A stretch of 64,000 bases of DNA from Snodgrassella alvi wkB2 (GTDB lineage: Bacteria; Pseudomonadota; Gammaproteobacteria; Burkholderiales; Neisseriaceae). Shown piece by piece: positions 37,425-46,616 of this stretch. The notes under the pieces are model-generated. The model searched no databases. It was given only the letters and a program-made list of their open reading frames with translations, and was not told where the DNA came from. The stretch's first letter is position 1. Each line of letters begins with the position of its first letter. The DNA lies in assembly GCF_000600005.1 (NCBI RefSeq), contig NZ_CP007446.1, positions 1,576,894 to 1,640,893 of the forward strand, written 5' to 3'. A program made the translations under genes and the position numbers.

Positions 37425-38800
37425 AATGAATGGTCTCCTTGTCTGGAAGATGACGCTGCAGAAGCATTATTACTGTTTATAGGGCTAGCCTGTTGTTGTT
37501 CGGTATGTACCGGTACATTGCTGGCAGATGATGCACTTAAATCCGGCAACGCCGTTGACATATCCATTCCAGACTGATTCTGGTATTCACGTACAGCAGC
37601 CAGGCTGGCTGACAGACTATTGTCCTGACTAGTTTGCACGTTAAGTGTCTTTAACTGAGTTAATTCTTTCAGCCACGACTGCGTTGCTGCTGAACCACTG
37701 TCAAAATATTGCTTAACAGCAGCTTCTGCACCATTTAAATCAGCAACATAGACTTCTCCGCGACGCTGAATCAGAGCAATACGTGCATCCAGCAATCGCA
37801 GCCGCAGATTTTCACGTACAAAATATATCTGTTCAGGCGACATTAGCATTGAATCATTGTGATTAATGTGACGCACTTCTACCATACTGCGTAAAGAGTG
37901 CAAAGTATTTTGCCATGTACGCTGCCACCATGAAGCATTTGGATTTACCGGTGTATTACTTGTCACTCCGGGCTGTAACTGACTTTCAACTACTAACGGC
38001 AGACCTGCTATAGCAGACTCAAGACGATTCAGACGCAATGAAACACTGGCAACATCCAGATAAGGCCGGTTTTTCAGATTTTCCAAATCAGTGCTTATAG
38101 CCTTTTTGATAGGCAGCAATTGCGGCTGGTCAAAGCGGGATAGCCGGCCATCCAGACTTTCAAGTACATTAACTGCAACAGGAACATTACCGGAAATCAG
38201 CAACTGCTGAGAGGCAAGATTCAATGTAGCTTCTATTTCATCAACCAGCCAGTCAGTACGATTTTTTACCAGCTCCTGATAGGCACGGGTAAGCCGGTCT
38301 ACATTATCACCCTGAGTTTTCTGTTGGGTTTGAATTTCCTGCAACTGACGACTTAACTCATCAATGCGTGTCAGGCTGGTTTCTATTGAAACAGCTGTTT
38401 TGCTGGCACTAATTCCAGCATTGTCGATTTTCTGATCAAATTGTATCTGCTGGTTTTTAAGCTGATTCTGTCCTTCAACAAATAAAAACCCACTGGCTCC
38501 CAGAGCCAGTAATGATAATACCAGTGCGCCCAGAGCAATTCCCTTACCTGAGCCGGATTGCGACTGTTTTGCCGGAGATGGCTGAACAGGAATACTAGAT
38601 GCAGAAGCATCTGATACTGTGTTGTTTTTTTGGGAATTCATAGTTTGATGTGTCGTGTTTTGATCTTTATTGGTAGCTTCAGTAACCGCAGAAGTAGCCG
38701 ATTCGTGCGGAGCACTAACTTCGCCTTGTTTATTCACCAGCATTGGCTGCTTTTCCTGTTCAGGAGGCTGGCCAGCCTGTGCATTCTGTTGTTCACTCAT
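37421..38800 (-). CDS. hemX: HemX family membrane protein (uroporphyrinogen operon)
   Basis: The 459-residue protein has a long hydrophilic N-terminus rich in Gln, Ser and Thr (about 1-87). One membrane helix follows (GIALGALVLSLLALGASGFLF, about 88-108 in outline), then a periplasmic coiled-coil (QLKNQQ to about 175) and the HemX domain (WLVDEIEATLNLASQQLLISG onward). Despite older annotation as uroporphyrinogen C-methyltransferase, no SAM-binding methylase domain is present. GGGAG precedes the start. It lies between hemD and hemY. Confidence 0.9.
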   Translation of the reverse strand: MSEQQNAQAGQPPEQEKQPMLVNKQGEVSAPHESATSAVTEATNKDQNTTHQTMNSQKNNTVSDASASSIPVQPSPAKQSQSGSGKGIALGALVLSLLALGASGFLFVEGQNQLKNQQIQFDQKIDNAGISASKTAVSIETSLTRIDELSRQLQEIQTQQKTQGDNVDRLTRAYQELVKNRTDWLVDEIEATLNLASQQLLISGNVPVAVNVLESLDGRLSRFDQPQLLPIKKAISTDLENLKNRPYLDVASVSLRLNRLESAIAGLPLVVESQLQPGVTSNTPVNPNASWWQRTWQNTLHSLRSMVEVRHINHNDSMLMSPEQIYFVRENLRLRLLDARIALIQRRGEVYVADLNGAEAAVKQYFDSGSAATQSWLKELTQLKTLNVQTSQDNSLSASLAAVREYQNQSGMDMSTALPDLSASSASNVPVHTEQQQASPINSNNASAASSSRQGDHSL

Positions 38801-38856
38801 TCGGTATACTCCCTACTTTATATAATAGGTTAACAGCACTACTGAAGAAAATATCA

Positions 38857-39585
38857 TCAGGTGCTGCGTGAATGCAAAAGTGCCAGTCCGCGACATAAGT
38901 CCGGAACATGAAGTGTCTGGACTCCATATCCGGATAACGCAGCATCTATGCGCGGATGGTGAACTAAGTATAACAAGCTTTTGCTAACTGCGTACAAATC
39001 CGGAGGTAATTGAGTAAACCACGCCCGGACTGCGGCAGTTGTCGTCATATACACTGCCTTCAAATTTCCCTGTTCAGCCTGTGTTGAAATAACTGACCAG
39101 TTTATAGGTACCGGATTTCGCTGATATACTTCTGCTACCTCAATTTGCCATCCTAATTGATGCAGTTGCTTAATCAGCCAGTCGCGGCCGCCTATACCTC
39201 TAACAAATAGCAATTTACCTTTACGCTGCTGCCATACAGGCAAATGTAAAACTGCTTCACTATCATGTCCGTTTTCCGGATAAACAATCTGTTTAAATCC
39301 ATAACCGGATAATGCTGATGCCGTAGCAGCACCCACTGCCACATGTATTAATTTATCAGAACGGGAAACATAATTTGCAGCAATATGTACAACACTCGGG
39401 CTAACCCAGAAAATAATATTCTGACTCTGGCTTTGACCAGATAGCCGGTTTAAAGCCGCTGATTGTGTCTGTAATTGCAGATATTCAAGTAAAATAGGTT
39501 GCCAGCCATAATGAATGCAACAGTCTATATCAGCAGTGGCTGCCAGCGGCGGACGCATTAGCACCAGACATGGTAAAGTATTCAT
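38857..39585 (-). CDS. hemD: Uroporphyrinogen-III synthase
   Basis: HemD closes and inverts ring D of hydroxymethylbilane to give uroporphyrinogen III. The family is poorly conserved in sequence. Here 242 residues show two Rossmann-like halves, with [14 protein letters not shown] (about 53-66), VGAATASAL (about 82-90), [19 protein letters not shown] (about 122-140) and [13 protein letters not shown], the expected order. Its ATG overlaps the hemC stop by four bases, as usual for hemCD. Confidence 0.9.
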   Translation of the reverse strand: MNTLPCLVLMRPPLAATADIDCCIHYGWQPILLEYLQLQTQSAALNRLSGQSQSQNIIFWVSPSVVHIAANYVSRSDKLIHVAVGAATASALSGYGFKQIVYPENGHDSEAVLHLPVWQQRKGKLLFVRGIGGRDWLIKQLHQLGWQIEVAEVYQRNPVPINWSVISTQAEQGNLKAVYMTTTAAVRAWFTQLPPDLYAVSKSLLYLVHHPRIDAALSGYGVQTLHVPDLCRGLALLHSRST

Positions 39586-40514
39586 CGGGTAGATAAAACA
39601 TCATTAATTAACTGCTGCGCACCTTGATCAGCGAGCTGCTGTGCAACCATCAAACCCAGTTGCTCTGCTTCACTAATATTTGCCTTTTCACTGGCTTGCA
39701 ACACTGTTACACCATCTACAGATGCCACTAAACCACGTAACTCAAGCATGCCGGATTTCTCAGTACAATACGCTGCCAGCGGTACCTGACAGCTACCACC
39801 AAGTACACGTGCCAGAGTACGTTCTGCAGTAACACAGGCTGCTGTAACAGGATGGTGTAATGGTTGTAATAAAGTCAGTAAGTCCTCACGATGAGCGGCA
39901 ACCTCTATAGCCAGCGCCCCCTGACCGGCAGCTGGCAGCAATATTTCTGGAGATAATATACACTGAATTCGCTGCTCTAAACCCAGTCGCTCAAGACCGG
40001 CTGCAGCAAGAATAATTGCAGCATATTCCTGTCTGTCAAGTTTATCCAGACGTGTTTGCACATTACCCCGCAGAGGCTTTACCTGCAAATCAGGATACAG
40101 CAACCTAATCTGAGCTTCCCGACGCAGACTTGAAGTTCCGACTATGGCATTAGCTGGTAAATCAGCCAAACAGCTAAACTGATGAGAAACAAATGCATCA
40201 AACGGATTAGCCCGCTCAGTTATTGCTGCCAAGATAAAGTTATCCGGAAGTTGCATAGGAACATCTTTAAGAGAGTGCACAGCAATATCTGCTGTTCCCT
40301 TTTGCAAGGCTAACTCAAGCTCTTTTATAAATAATCCCTTACCACCTATTTTGGATAAAGACTGATGCAATATCTGATCACCCCGGGTTGTCATACCCTG
40401 AATTTCAACAGATAACCCCGGATATGCAGTCTGAAGACATTGCTGTACATAATGAGCCTGCCACATAGCCAAAGTGCTTTCGCGGCTGGCAATGACTAAA
40501 TCATTTTTTGTCAT
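39582..40514 (-). CDS. hemC: Porphobilinogen deaminase (hydroxymethylbilane synthase)
   Basis: HemC joins four porphobilinogen units using a dipyrromethane cofactor. The 310-residue protein begins with the typical [16 protein letters not shown]. It has [11 protein letters not shown] and [13 protein letters not shown] (the catalytic Asp region), [11 protein letters not shown], and the cofactor cysteine in [13 protein letters not shown] (near residue 240). It is the first gene of the hemC-D-X-Y-E block. Confidence 0.97.
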   Translation of the reverse strand: MTKNDLVIASRESTLAMWQAHYVQQCLQTAYPGLSVEIQGMTTRGDQILHQSLSKIGGKGLFIKELELALQKGTADIAVHSLKDVPMQLPDNFILAAITERANPFDAFVSHQFSCLADLPANAIVGTSSLRREAQIRLLYPDLQVKPLRGNVQTRLDKLDRQEYAAIILAAAGLERLGLEQRIQCILSPEILLPAAGQGALAIEVAAHREDLLTLLQPLHHPVTAACVTAERTLARVLGGSCQVPLAAYCTEKSGMLELRGLVASVDGVTVLQASEKANISEAEQLGLMVAQQLADQGAQQLINDVLSTR

Positions 40515-40592
40515 ATTAATTTACAAGAATCAAAAAAATCAGAACAGAAATTTTAGCACTAACTAAAATTTGATTTTGATATACCACCCGTA

Positions 40593-41321
40593 TCAGCAGG
40601 ATAAAGAATGTGCTTCAGGACGTTGCAGTAATTCATTAACAAGACCAGATACACCAGTCTGAGCCGAGGCGCGAATAATCTGTACATTTTGCAAGCCATC
40701 AATCGGCTGGGGATCAACAAGGTAAATTTCAGCGTTCGGTGGTATATACCGGATTAGACCAGCGGCCGGATAAACCTGCAAGGAAGTGCCAATGATAATT
40801 GCAATATCAGCTGAACGCATCACTTGTATAGCCTGCTCAATCATAGGCACTGCCTCACCAAACCAGACAATATGCGGCCTCATCGGAAAACCATTAACAT
40901 CTACATCTGTTACGTTCTGATCCTCCAGGCAATCCACAATATAATTTTCATCAACACAGCTTCTGGCTTTTAATAACTCACCATGTAAATGTAAAACATG
41001 AGTACTTCCGGCTCGCTCATGCAAATCATCTACATTTTGAGTAATTATATCTACATCATAACCATCTTCCAGACGTTTCAGAGCAACATGAGCAGAATTG
41101 GGTTCGGTTTTTAGCAGTTGACGTCTTAGGTGATTATAAAAATTAAGCACATATAATGGCTGACGCTTAAATGCCTCCGGTGTTGCCACATCCTCTACAC
41201 GTTCACCCTCCCACAAACCTCCCTGATTACGAAAAGTCTGTAAACCGCTTTCAGCACTAATACCGGATCCGGTTAATACAACAATATGCTGTCTGTTTGA
41301 GTTGGGCATAAATTCCATCAT
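40593..41321 (-). CDS. cobB: SIR2-family NAD-dependent protein deacylase
   Basis: The 242-residue sirtuin has GSGISAESGLQTFR (NAD binding, about 18-31), TQNVDDLHERAG (94-105), catalytic His113 in HLHGEL, and the late GTSLQVYPAAGL and VDPQ. Two features differ from E. coli CobB. Only two Cys (122 and 131) remain where a four-Cys zinc site is expected. Also, the Tyr-x-x-Arg pair for succinyl-lysine (FYNARR in CobB) reads FYNHLRR here, with Leu at the Arg position. It resembles the zinc-less subgroup with RPHIVWFGE. Its start overlaps the argD stop (TGATG). Confidence 0.9.
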   Translation of the reverse strand: MMEFMPNSNRQHIVVLTGSGISAESGLQTFRNQGGLWEGERVEDVATPEAFKRQPLYVLNFYNHLRRQLLKTEPNSAHVALKRLEDGYDVDIITQNVDDLHERAGSTHVLHLHGELLKARSCVDENYIVDCLEDQNVTDVDVNGFPMRPHIVWFGEAVPMIEQAIQVMRSADIAIIIGTSLQVYPAAGLIRYIPPNAEIYLVDPQPIDGLQNVQIIRASAQTGVSGLVNELLQRPEAHSLSC

Positions 41322-42508
41322 CAGATATGTATAAAAGCCGTAATCGCTGCTTTCAGTCGTTGTAATCCTGCCTGTAAATCAGCATCACTCAATAACAGAC
41401 TCGGAGCCAGACGCAAGACATTATTACCGGCAACCAAAACCAGCAAACCATGTTGTAAAGCCAATTGCATTAACTGAGCAGCCTTTCCGGAATATGCCTC
41501 AGACATAACACAGCCAAGTAGTAATCCCTGACCCCTTACCTGAGAAAATACGCCAGTTGATTCAGCAAGTTCCTGCAAACCTGCCTGTAATTTTTTCCCT
41601 TGCTGAAGCACATTCTGCATTGTTTCCGGTGTATTAATAATATCAAATGCAGCACAGCCGACGGCACAGGCCAACGGATTACCACCAAAAGTACTGCCAT
41701 GGCTGCCCGGCGTAAAACTATTCCCTATATGAGCTGTGGTCAGCATTGCACCAATAGGAATACCACAACCCAAAGCTTTGGCGCTGGAAACTATATCCGG
41801 CTGAACATCATAATATTGATGGGCAAACAGTTTTCCCGTCCGCCCCATACCTGTTTGTACTTCATCAAAAATCAATAAAGCCTGATGCCGGTCACAAGCC
41901 TCTCTGGCTGCCTGCAAAAATTCTTCAGTTGCCGGCAATACTCCGCTTTCCCCCTGAATAGGTTCAATGACTACTGCACAGGTTTTATCGTTAACAGCTG
42001 CCCGAACGGCTGAGGAATCATTAAACGGAATATGTTTAATTCCGGTAGGTAAAGGTGCAAAATCATTACTGTATTTAGGTTGCCCGCCTACTGATACCGT
42101 AAACAAAGTACGTCCATGAAATCCGTTTACACAAGCTATAATTTCATGTTTTTCAGTTCCGGCAAAATGATCTCGTGCATACTTGCGAGCCAGCTTGAAA
42201 GCAGCCTCATTGGCTTCTGCTCCGGAATTACAGAAAAATACTTGCTCAGCAAAGGTATTTTCTACGAGTCTTTTTGCCAAATCCTGTGCCGGCTGTGTTG
42301 TATAAATATTAGAAATATGCCAAAGCTTGTGTGCCTGTGCAGTCAGTGCCTGAATTAACGCAGGATGGCAATGCCCCAGTGCATTAACAGCAATACCGCC
42401 GGCTAAATCTATATATTCCTGACCATTATCATCCCACACCCGACTGCCCTGTGCATGATCCGGCAGTATAGGTGCAAAAGTAAAATTCGGGGTTAAGTAG
42501 TTGTGCAT
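41321..42508 (-). CDS. argD: Acetylornithine aminotransferase
   Basis: The 395-residue class III PLP aminotransferase converts N-acetylglutamate semialdehyde to acetylornithine in arginine synthesis; many ArgD enzymes also act on succinyl-diaminopimelate for lysine. It has the phosphate-binding NSGAEANEAAFKLAR (about 98-112), NGFHGRT, the PLP aspartate in LIFDEVQTGMGRTGKLF, and the PLP lysine in SSAKALGCGIPIGA. The neighbouring sirtuin overlaps its stop codon, so they share a transcript. Confidence 0.94.
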   Translation of the reverse strand: MHNYLTPNFTFAPILPDHAQGSRVWDDNGQEYIDLAGGIAVNALGHCHPALIQALTAQAHKLWHISNIYTTQPAQDLAKRLVENTFAEQVFFCNSGAEANEAAFKLARKYARDHFAGTEKHEIIACVNGFHGRTLFTVSVGGQPKYSNDFAPLPTGIKHIPFNDSSAVRAAVNDKTCAVVIEPIQGESGVLPATEEFLQAAREACDRHQALLIFDEVQTGMGRTGKLFAHQYYDVQPDIVSSAKALGCGIPIGAMLTTAHIGNSFTPGSHGSTFGGNPLACAVGCAAFDIINTPETMQNVLQQGKKLQAGLQELAESTGVFSQVRGQGLLLGCVMSEAYSGKAAQLMQLALQHGLLVLVAGNNVLRLAPSLLLSDADLQAGLQRLKAAITAFIHI

Positions 42509-42854
42509 CTTTCTCTCTATTTATTATAAAAACATAATTTGATTTGTAAAATTATATATTGTTACAGCAATCATGAATTAAAGTCTGATGAATTAAAATA
42601 TAGCCACAAAACAACTAAATTTTGTATAAACAATACAAGATTACCACTTAGATAATAATAAATTCAAATATGTATGCTATTTAATCAAAATATATCAATA
42701 TTTTTTGCCGCTTAATAATTAAATTTGAAATTCTTTTCACTAAAACAGATACAAGCACAATCCATTAATTAACTTGGAGTTTTAAAAATCAGTCTTGATT
42801 AAAATTCAGATTTGTCAGATTGACAAAATAAAAACTACTTCAATCATATTAATA
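42509..42854. other. AT-rich spacer between argD and htpX
   Basis: This 346-bp spacer carries the argD promoter (minus strand). I find no open frame, RNA or clear terminator. No convincing arginine-repressor box was recognised. Confidence 0.45.
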
Positions 42855-43709
42855 TCACATCTGACGTAAGCGATTAATCCGGTTATCCAGTGTCGGATGA
42901 GTACTGAAAAGAGCATCAGCAGTTTCACTGGCAATTCCAAAAGCCTGCATACCAGCAGGTAAATGACTGGTTTCACCTTTTAATCTTTGCAGTGCTGCTA
43001 TCATTTTAGGCGCACCCACCAGACGTGCTGCTCCCGCATCTGCACGATATTCGCGCTGGCGACTAAACCACATAACTATTAAACTTGCCAGAAAACCGAA
43101 CACTGTCTGCAAAATCATACTTACCAGATAATAAATACTATGAGATACCTCCCCATCTTCTTTTCGGGCTACAACATCAGCAATGCGGTTAGCCCAGAAA
43201 AAAACAAAAGTATTAACCACTCCCTGCAACAATGTCATTGTCACCATATCTCCATTGCCAATATGAGCCATTTCATGAGCAAGCACGGCTTCTAATTCAT
43301 CCTGCGACATATTATGCAGCAGACCAGTACTTACCGCCACCAGTGAGCTGTTACGTGTAGCTCCGGTAGCAAAAGCATTAGGTTCAGGAGAATCATAAAT
43401 AGCCACCTCGGGCATAGCAATATTCCACTGACTAGCCAGACTGGCAACTGTATTTAACAGCCATGCCTCTGCAGCTGTTTGCGGCTGACCGATAATCTGT
43501 CCATTAACGGAATTAAGTGCCAGCGTTTTGGACATTATCAAAGAAATAATAGAACCGGTAAAACCTACAACAGCAGCCAGTAATAACAAAATACCATTGC
43601 CATTACTATAAATATTAATACCTAAAAGTGCACAAAGAATATTCAGAACAACATTAATAACAATGATGACTGCAAGATTGGTAACAATAAACAATACAAT
43701 ACGTTTCAC
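42855..43709 (-). CDS. htpX: Membrane-bound zinc metalloprotease HtpX
   Basis: HtpX degrades damaged inner-membrane proteins. The 284-residue protein has two N-terminal helices (about 5-30 and 38-60), the zinc site HEMAH (His145, Glu146, His149), two more hydrophobic stretches at about 158-175 and 188-212, and the third ligand region [30 protein letters not shown] at the C-terminus is the family ending. It is a single gene with a 221-bp spacer from proA. Confidence 0.95.
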   Translation of the reverse strand: MKRIVLFIVTNLAVIIVINVVLNILCALLGINIYSNGNGILLLLAAVVGFTGSIISLIMSKTLALNSVNGQIIGQPQTAAEAWLLNTVASLASQWNIAMPEVAIYDSPEPNAFATGATRNSSLVAVSTGLLHNMSQDELEAVLAHEMAHIGNGDMVTMTLLQGVVNTFVFFWANRIADVVARKEDGEVSHSIYYLVSMILQTVFGFLASLIVMWFSRQREYRADAGAARLVGAPKMIAALQRLKGETSHLPAGMQAFGIASETADALFSTHPTLDNRINRLRQM

Positions 43710-43930
43710 ATTATGCCCTTTTAATTTCTGTAAAAATTCATCAGTACAATAATATCAGTGACATAAAAAATAATAATATTCAGTTTTCATTTAATCTGAA
43801 AACTGATATTTTATTTATAAGTTCATAAATCAATTATTTAAAAGTTTTCGAAATCAAAACCTAAAATTATAATAATAAGCATATAATGATATATAAATAT
43901 ATGCTTGAATAATATTATAGCGCTAAAATT

Positions 43931-45190
43931 TCAAAGACGTACTTGCCCTTGCCCCATAACGATCCATTTCTGACTGGTTAAACCATATAAACCCACCGGA
44001 CCGCGTACATGGACTTTGTCAGTAGAAATTCCAATTTCTGCGCCTAAGCCATATTCATACCCATCAGCGAAACGAGTTGACGCATTCACCATGACACTAG
44101 ATGAATCTACCATACGTAAGAATAACTGCGCATGAGATAAATCATTTGTAATAATACTGTCTGTATGATGGCTACCATAGTAATTAATATGACTGATGGC
44201 TTCACTAACATCATTGACTACTTTTATTGAAAGAATCGGAGCCAGATACTCAGTTGACCAATCAATTTCTGAAGCTGGAATAATATCATTATGCAAAATT
44301 TTCTGAGTAAGTTTACAGCCTCGTAACTCAACACCTTTTTCTGCATATTTTTGTTGAAGTACAGGTAATAACTCTGCTGCACGGCTAACATGAACCAGTA
44401 AAGTTTCCATAGTATTACATGTTCCGTAACGCGATGTTTTTGCATTTACAGCAATATTAATCGCCATTTCTGCCTCTGCAGAAGCATCAATATACACATG
44501 GCATATACCGTCCAAATGTTTGATAACCGGTATACGTGCTTTTTCATTTACCCGCTGCACCAGACCTTTACCGCCCCGCGGAATAATTACATCAATATAT
44601 TCAGATAAACCCACCAGTATATCCACACCGGCACGATCAGTATTAGTCAGCAGATTAACAGCATTTTCTGGTAAACCGGCTTGCTTTAATGATGATGTAA
44701 TGACCGAAGCGATTGCCTTATTAGTATTGATTGCTTCGCTGCCACCCCGTAACACACAGCTGTTGCCTGTTTTCAGGCATAATATGGCTGCGTCCAGAGT
44801 CACATTCGGGCGAGATTCATAAATCATACCTATTACACCTAACGGCACACGCATTTTACCGAGCGTAATACCATTAGGCAGTACACGAAACTCATCCATT
44901 TCACCCACAGGATCCGCTAATGCAGCAACCTGATGTACACCATCAATCATTGCCGCTATCCTGCTTTCATTAAGTTGCAACCGATCAAGTAAAGCAGTAT
45001 CTATTCCCTGTTTTCGTGCTGCACTTATATCAGTTTCATTAGCAGCAAGAATCCTATTTCGTTCAGCAGACAGACCCGATGCAATAAATGACAATAACTG
45101 ATTTTTCTGTGCAGTAGATGCCATATTAAGAGCATAACAAGCATCTTTGGCTGCTTTAGCCATTTCAGTAATATACTTGGTTAATTCCAC
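43931..45190 (-). CDS. proA: Glutamate-5-semialdehyde dehydrogenase (gamma-glutamyl phosphate reductase)
   Basis: ProA makes glutamate semialdehyde for proline synthesis. It has 419 residues, the family length. Features are [14 protein letters not shown] (about 123-136), [13 protein letters not shown], and catalytic Cys258 in [13 protein letters not shown]. The C-terminal [17 protein letters not shown] is diagnostic. No proB partner lies beside it, so the pathway genes are split. Confidence 0.96.
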   Translation of the reverse strand: MELTKYITEMAKAAKDACYALNMASTAQKNQLLSFIASGLSAERNRILAANETDISAARKQGIDTALLDRLQLNESRIAAMIDGVHQVAALADPVGEMDEFRVLPNGITLGKMRVPLGVIGMIYESRPNVTLDAAILCLKTGNSCVLRGGSEAINTNKAIASVITSSLKQAGLPENAVNLLTNTDRAGVDILVGLSEYIDVIIPRGGKGLVQRVNEKARIPVIKHLDGICHVYIDASAEAEMAINIAVNAKTSRYGTCNTMETLLVHVSRAAELLPVLQQKYAEKGVELRGCKLTQKILHNDIIPASEIDWSTEYLAPILSIKVVNDVSEAISHINYYGSHHTDSIITNDLSHAQLFLRMVDSSSVMVNASTRFADGYEYGLGAEIGISTDKVHVRGPVGLYGLTSQKWIVMGQGQVRL

Positions 45191-45351
45191 GCAAATCTAC
45201 TTTCTACAAAGACAACACAAAAATCATTCGTATTCTCATATAAAATCACACAAGATACATTTACCCAACTAAAACAACCCTTGCATACCCATTAAAAATT
45301 ATATGATATGTTAATTAAATCCTCTTTCGAAATTGTCTTACAACGAAACAA

Positions 45352-46278
45352 TTAATCAATATGCGTATCTGTTGAATCTTTAAACTGAGTCTGAGGTTTT
45401 AATACAATCAAATTATCTACTGCACCTATTGCAGCGATATCCTTGCCCGGATAATCAAGTTCAGTGAGGAAATGGCGTATACAATTGAGTCGTGCGCGTT
45501 TTTTATCGTCAGATTTAATTACTGTCCATGGCGCATCACCGGTATGAGTATGGAAAAACATATCGTTTTTAGCTTCGGTATAATCATCCCAGCGATCCAA
45601 AGACTGAATATCAACAGGAGAAAGTTTCCAGTGCTTTAAAGGATCATCCCGCCGTGAAATAAAACGACGTAACTGCTCTTCACGGGAAACAGAAAACCAA
45701 AATTTAAACAAATATATACCACTATTTACCAGCATACGCTCCAATTCTGGAGTTTGACGCATAAACTGCAAATATTCATGAGGCTGACAAAAGCCCATTA
45801 CACGTTCCACACCGGCACGGTTATACCAGGAGCGGTCGAAAAATACCATTTCACCACTTGTAGGCAAGCGCTCAATATAACGCTGAAAATACCATTGACC
45901 CTTTTCAGTTTCAGTAGGCTTTTCAAGAGCCACTACCCGTGCACCACGAGGGTTAAGATGCTCCATAAAGCGTTTAATCGTTCCCCCTTTACCCGCTGCG
46001 TCTCTGCCTTCGAATAAAGATACAATTTTCTGACCCGACTCCTTAACCCAGTTTTGCACTTTCAAGAGTTCAATTTGCAATTTGGCTTTTTCTCGCTCAT
46101 ATGTTGAACGTCTCATCCGGGTACGATAAGGATAATTTGAAGGTAAAGGCGCTGTAGATGAATCTTCATCAGTATGCCTGCCTTCCAATACACTTCTCTC
46201 AAAAACTTTCAATCTTGCTTCTTTATCATTCGTACTAATTTCATCAGACTGCTCAGTCTGTGATTGTTGCTCACTCAT
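45352..46278 (-). CDS. ppk2: Polyphosphate kinase 2 family protein
   Basis: PPK2 enzymes transfer phosphate between polyphosphate and nucleoside di- or monophosphates. The 308-residue single-domain protein has Walker A EGRDAAGKGGTIKRF (about 90-104), the lid-region Arg/Lys clusters (NPRGARVVALEKP) and Walker B VFFDRSWYNRAGVERVMGF (about 144-162). It also has the C-terminal YTEAKNDMFFHTHT and WTVIKSDDKKRARLN. The first 60 residues are charged and Ser/Asp-rich. Class (GDP/ADP versus AMP) cannot be fixed by eye. Confidence 0.92.
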   Translation of the reverse strand: MSEQQSQTEQSDEISTNDKEARLKVFERSVLEGRHTDEDSSTAPLPSNYPYRTRMRRSTYEREKAKLQIELLKVQNWVKESGQKIVSLFEGRDAAGKGGTIKRFMEHLNPRGARVVALEKPTETEKGQWYFQRYIERLPTSGEMVFFDRSWYNRAGVERVMGFCQPHEYLQFMRQTPELERMLVNSGIYLFKFWFSVSREEQLRRFISRRDDPLKHWKLSPVDIQSLDRWDDYTEAKNDMFFHTHTGDAPWTVIKSDDKKRARLNCIRHFLTELDYPGKDIAAIGAVDNLIVLKPQTQFKDSTDTHID

Positions 46279-46616
46279 ATTGTTCCTTTCTTTTTAAACC
46301 AAAATCAGGCATAAAATTTATTTTAAAGATTGTGATAATTCGTTTAAACATTGTAACTCAATGTTATGCAATTACACCAAACAATATGACAAATTTAAAA
46401 CAAACTATTGATATAATTTTTATATATTTATAGATATACTATTCCCAAATTCAAATTTATATATTTAAAAATATATTTTACACATTGAATTTTAAGAACA
46501 TTATTAATTAATTAAATATTAATGATTTAATATATTTATATTTCAACAGTTAATAAAAATGGACAATCCGAATGATTGCCCAATTTAGTAAATTACAATT
46601 TTATTAATATAAAATT
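46279..46616. other. Spacer between ppk2 and ponA
   Basis: This 338-bp AT-rich spacer holds the ppk2 promoter (minus strand), with a small inverted repeat AACATTG/CAATGTT at 46347-46365 that could be an operator, and the ponA terminator at 46561-46582. No gene is present. Confidence 0.45.
46561..46582 (-). terminator. Terminator of ponA
   Basis: On the minus strand, GGGCAATC-ATTCGG-GATTGTCC-type pairing (one mismatch) is followed by ATTTTTATT. It lies 35 bp past the ponA stop. Confidence 0.65.

Noticed and set aside
37421-38800. Uroporphyrinogen methyltransferase activity for HemX
   Set aside because: No SAM-binding methylase motif is present; the protein is a membrane-anchored coiled-coil HemX.
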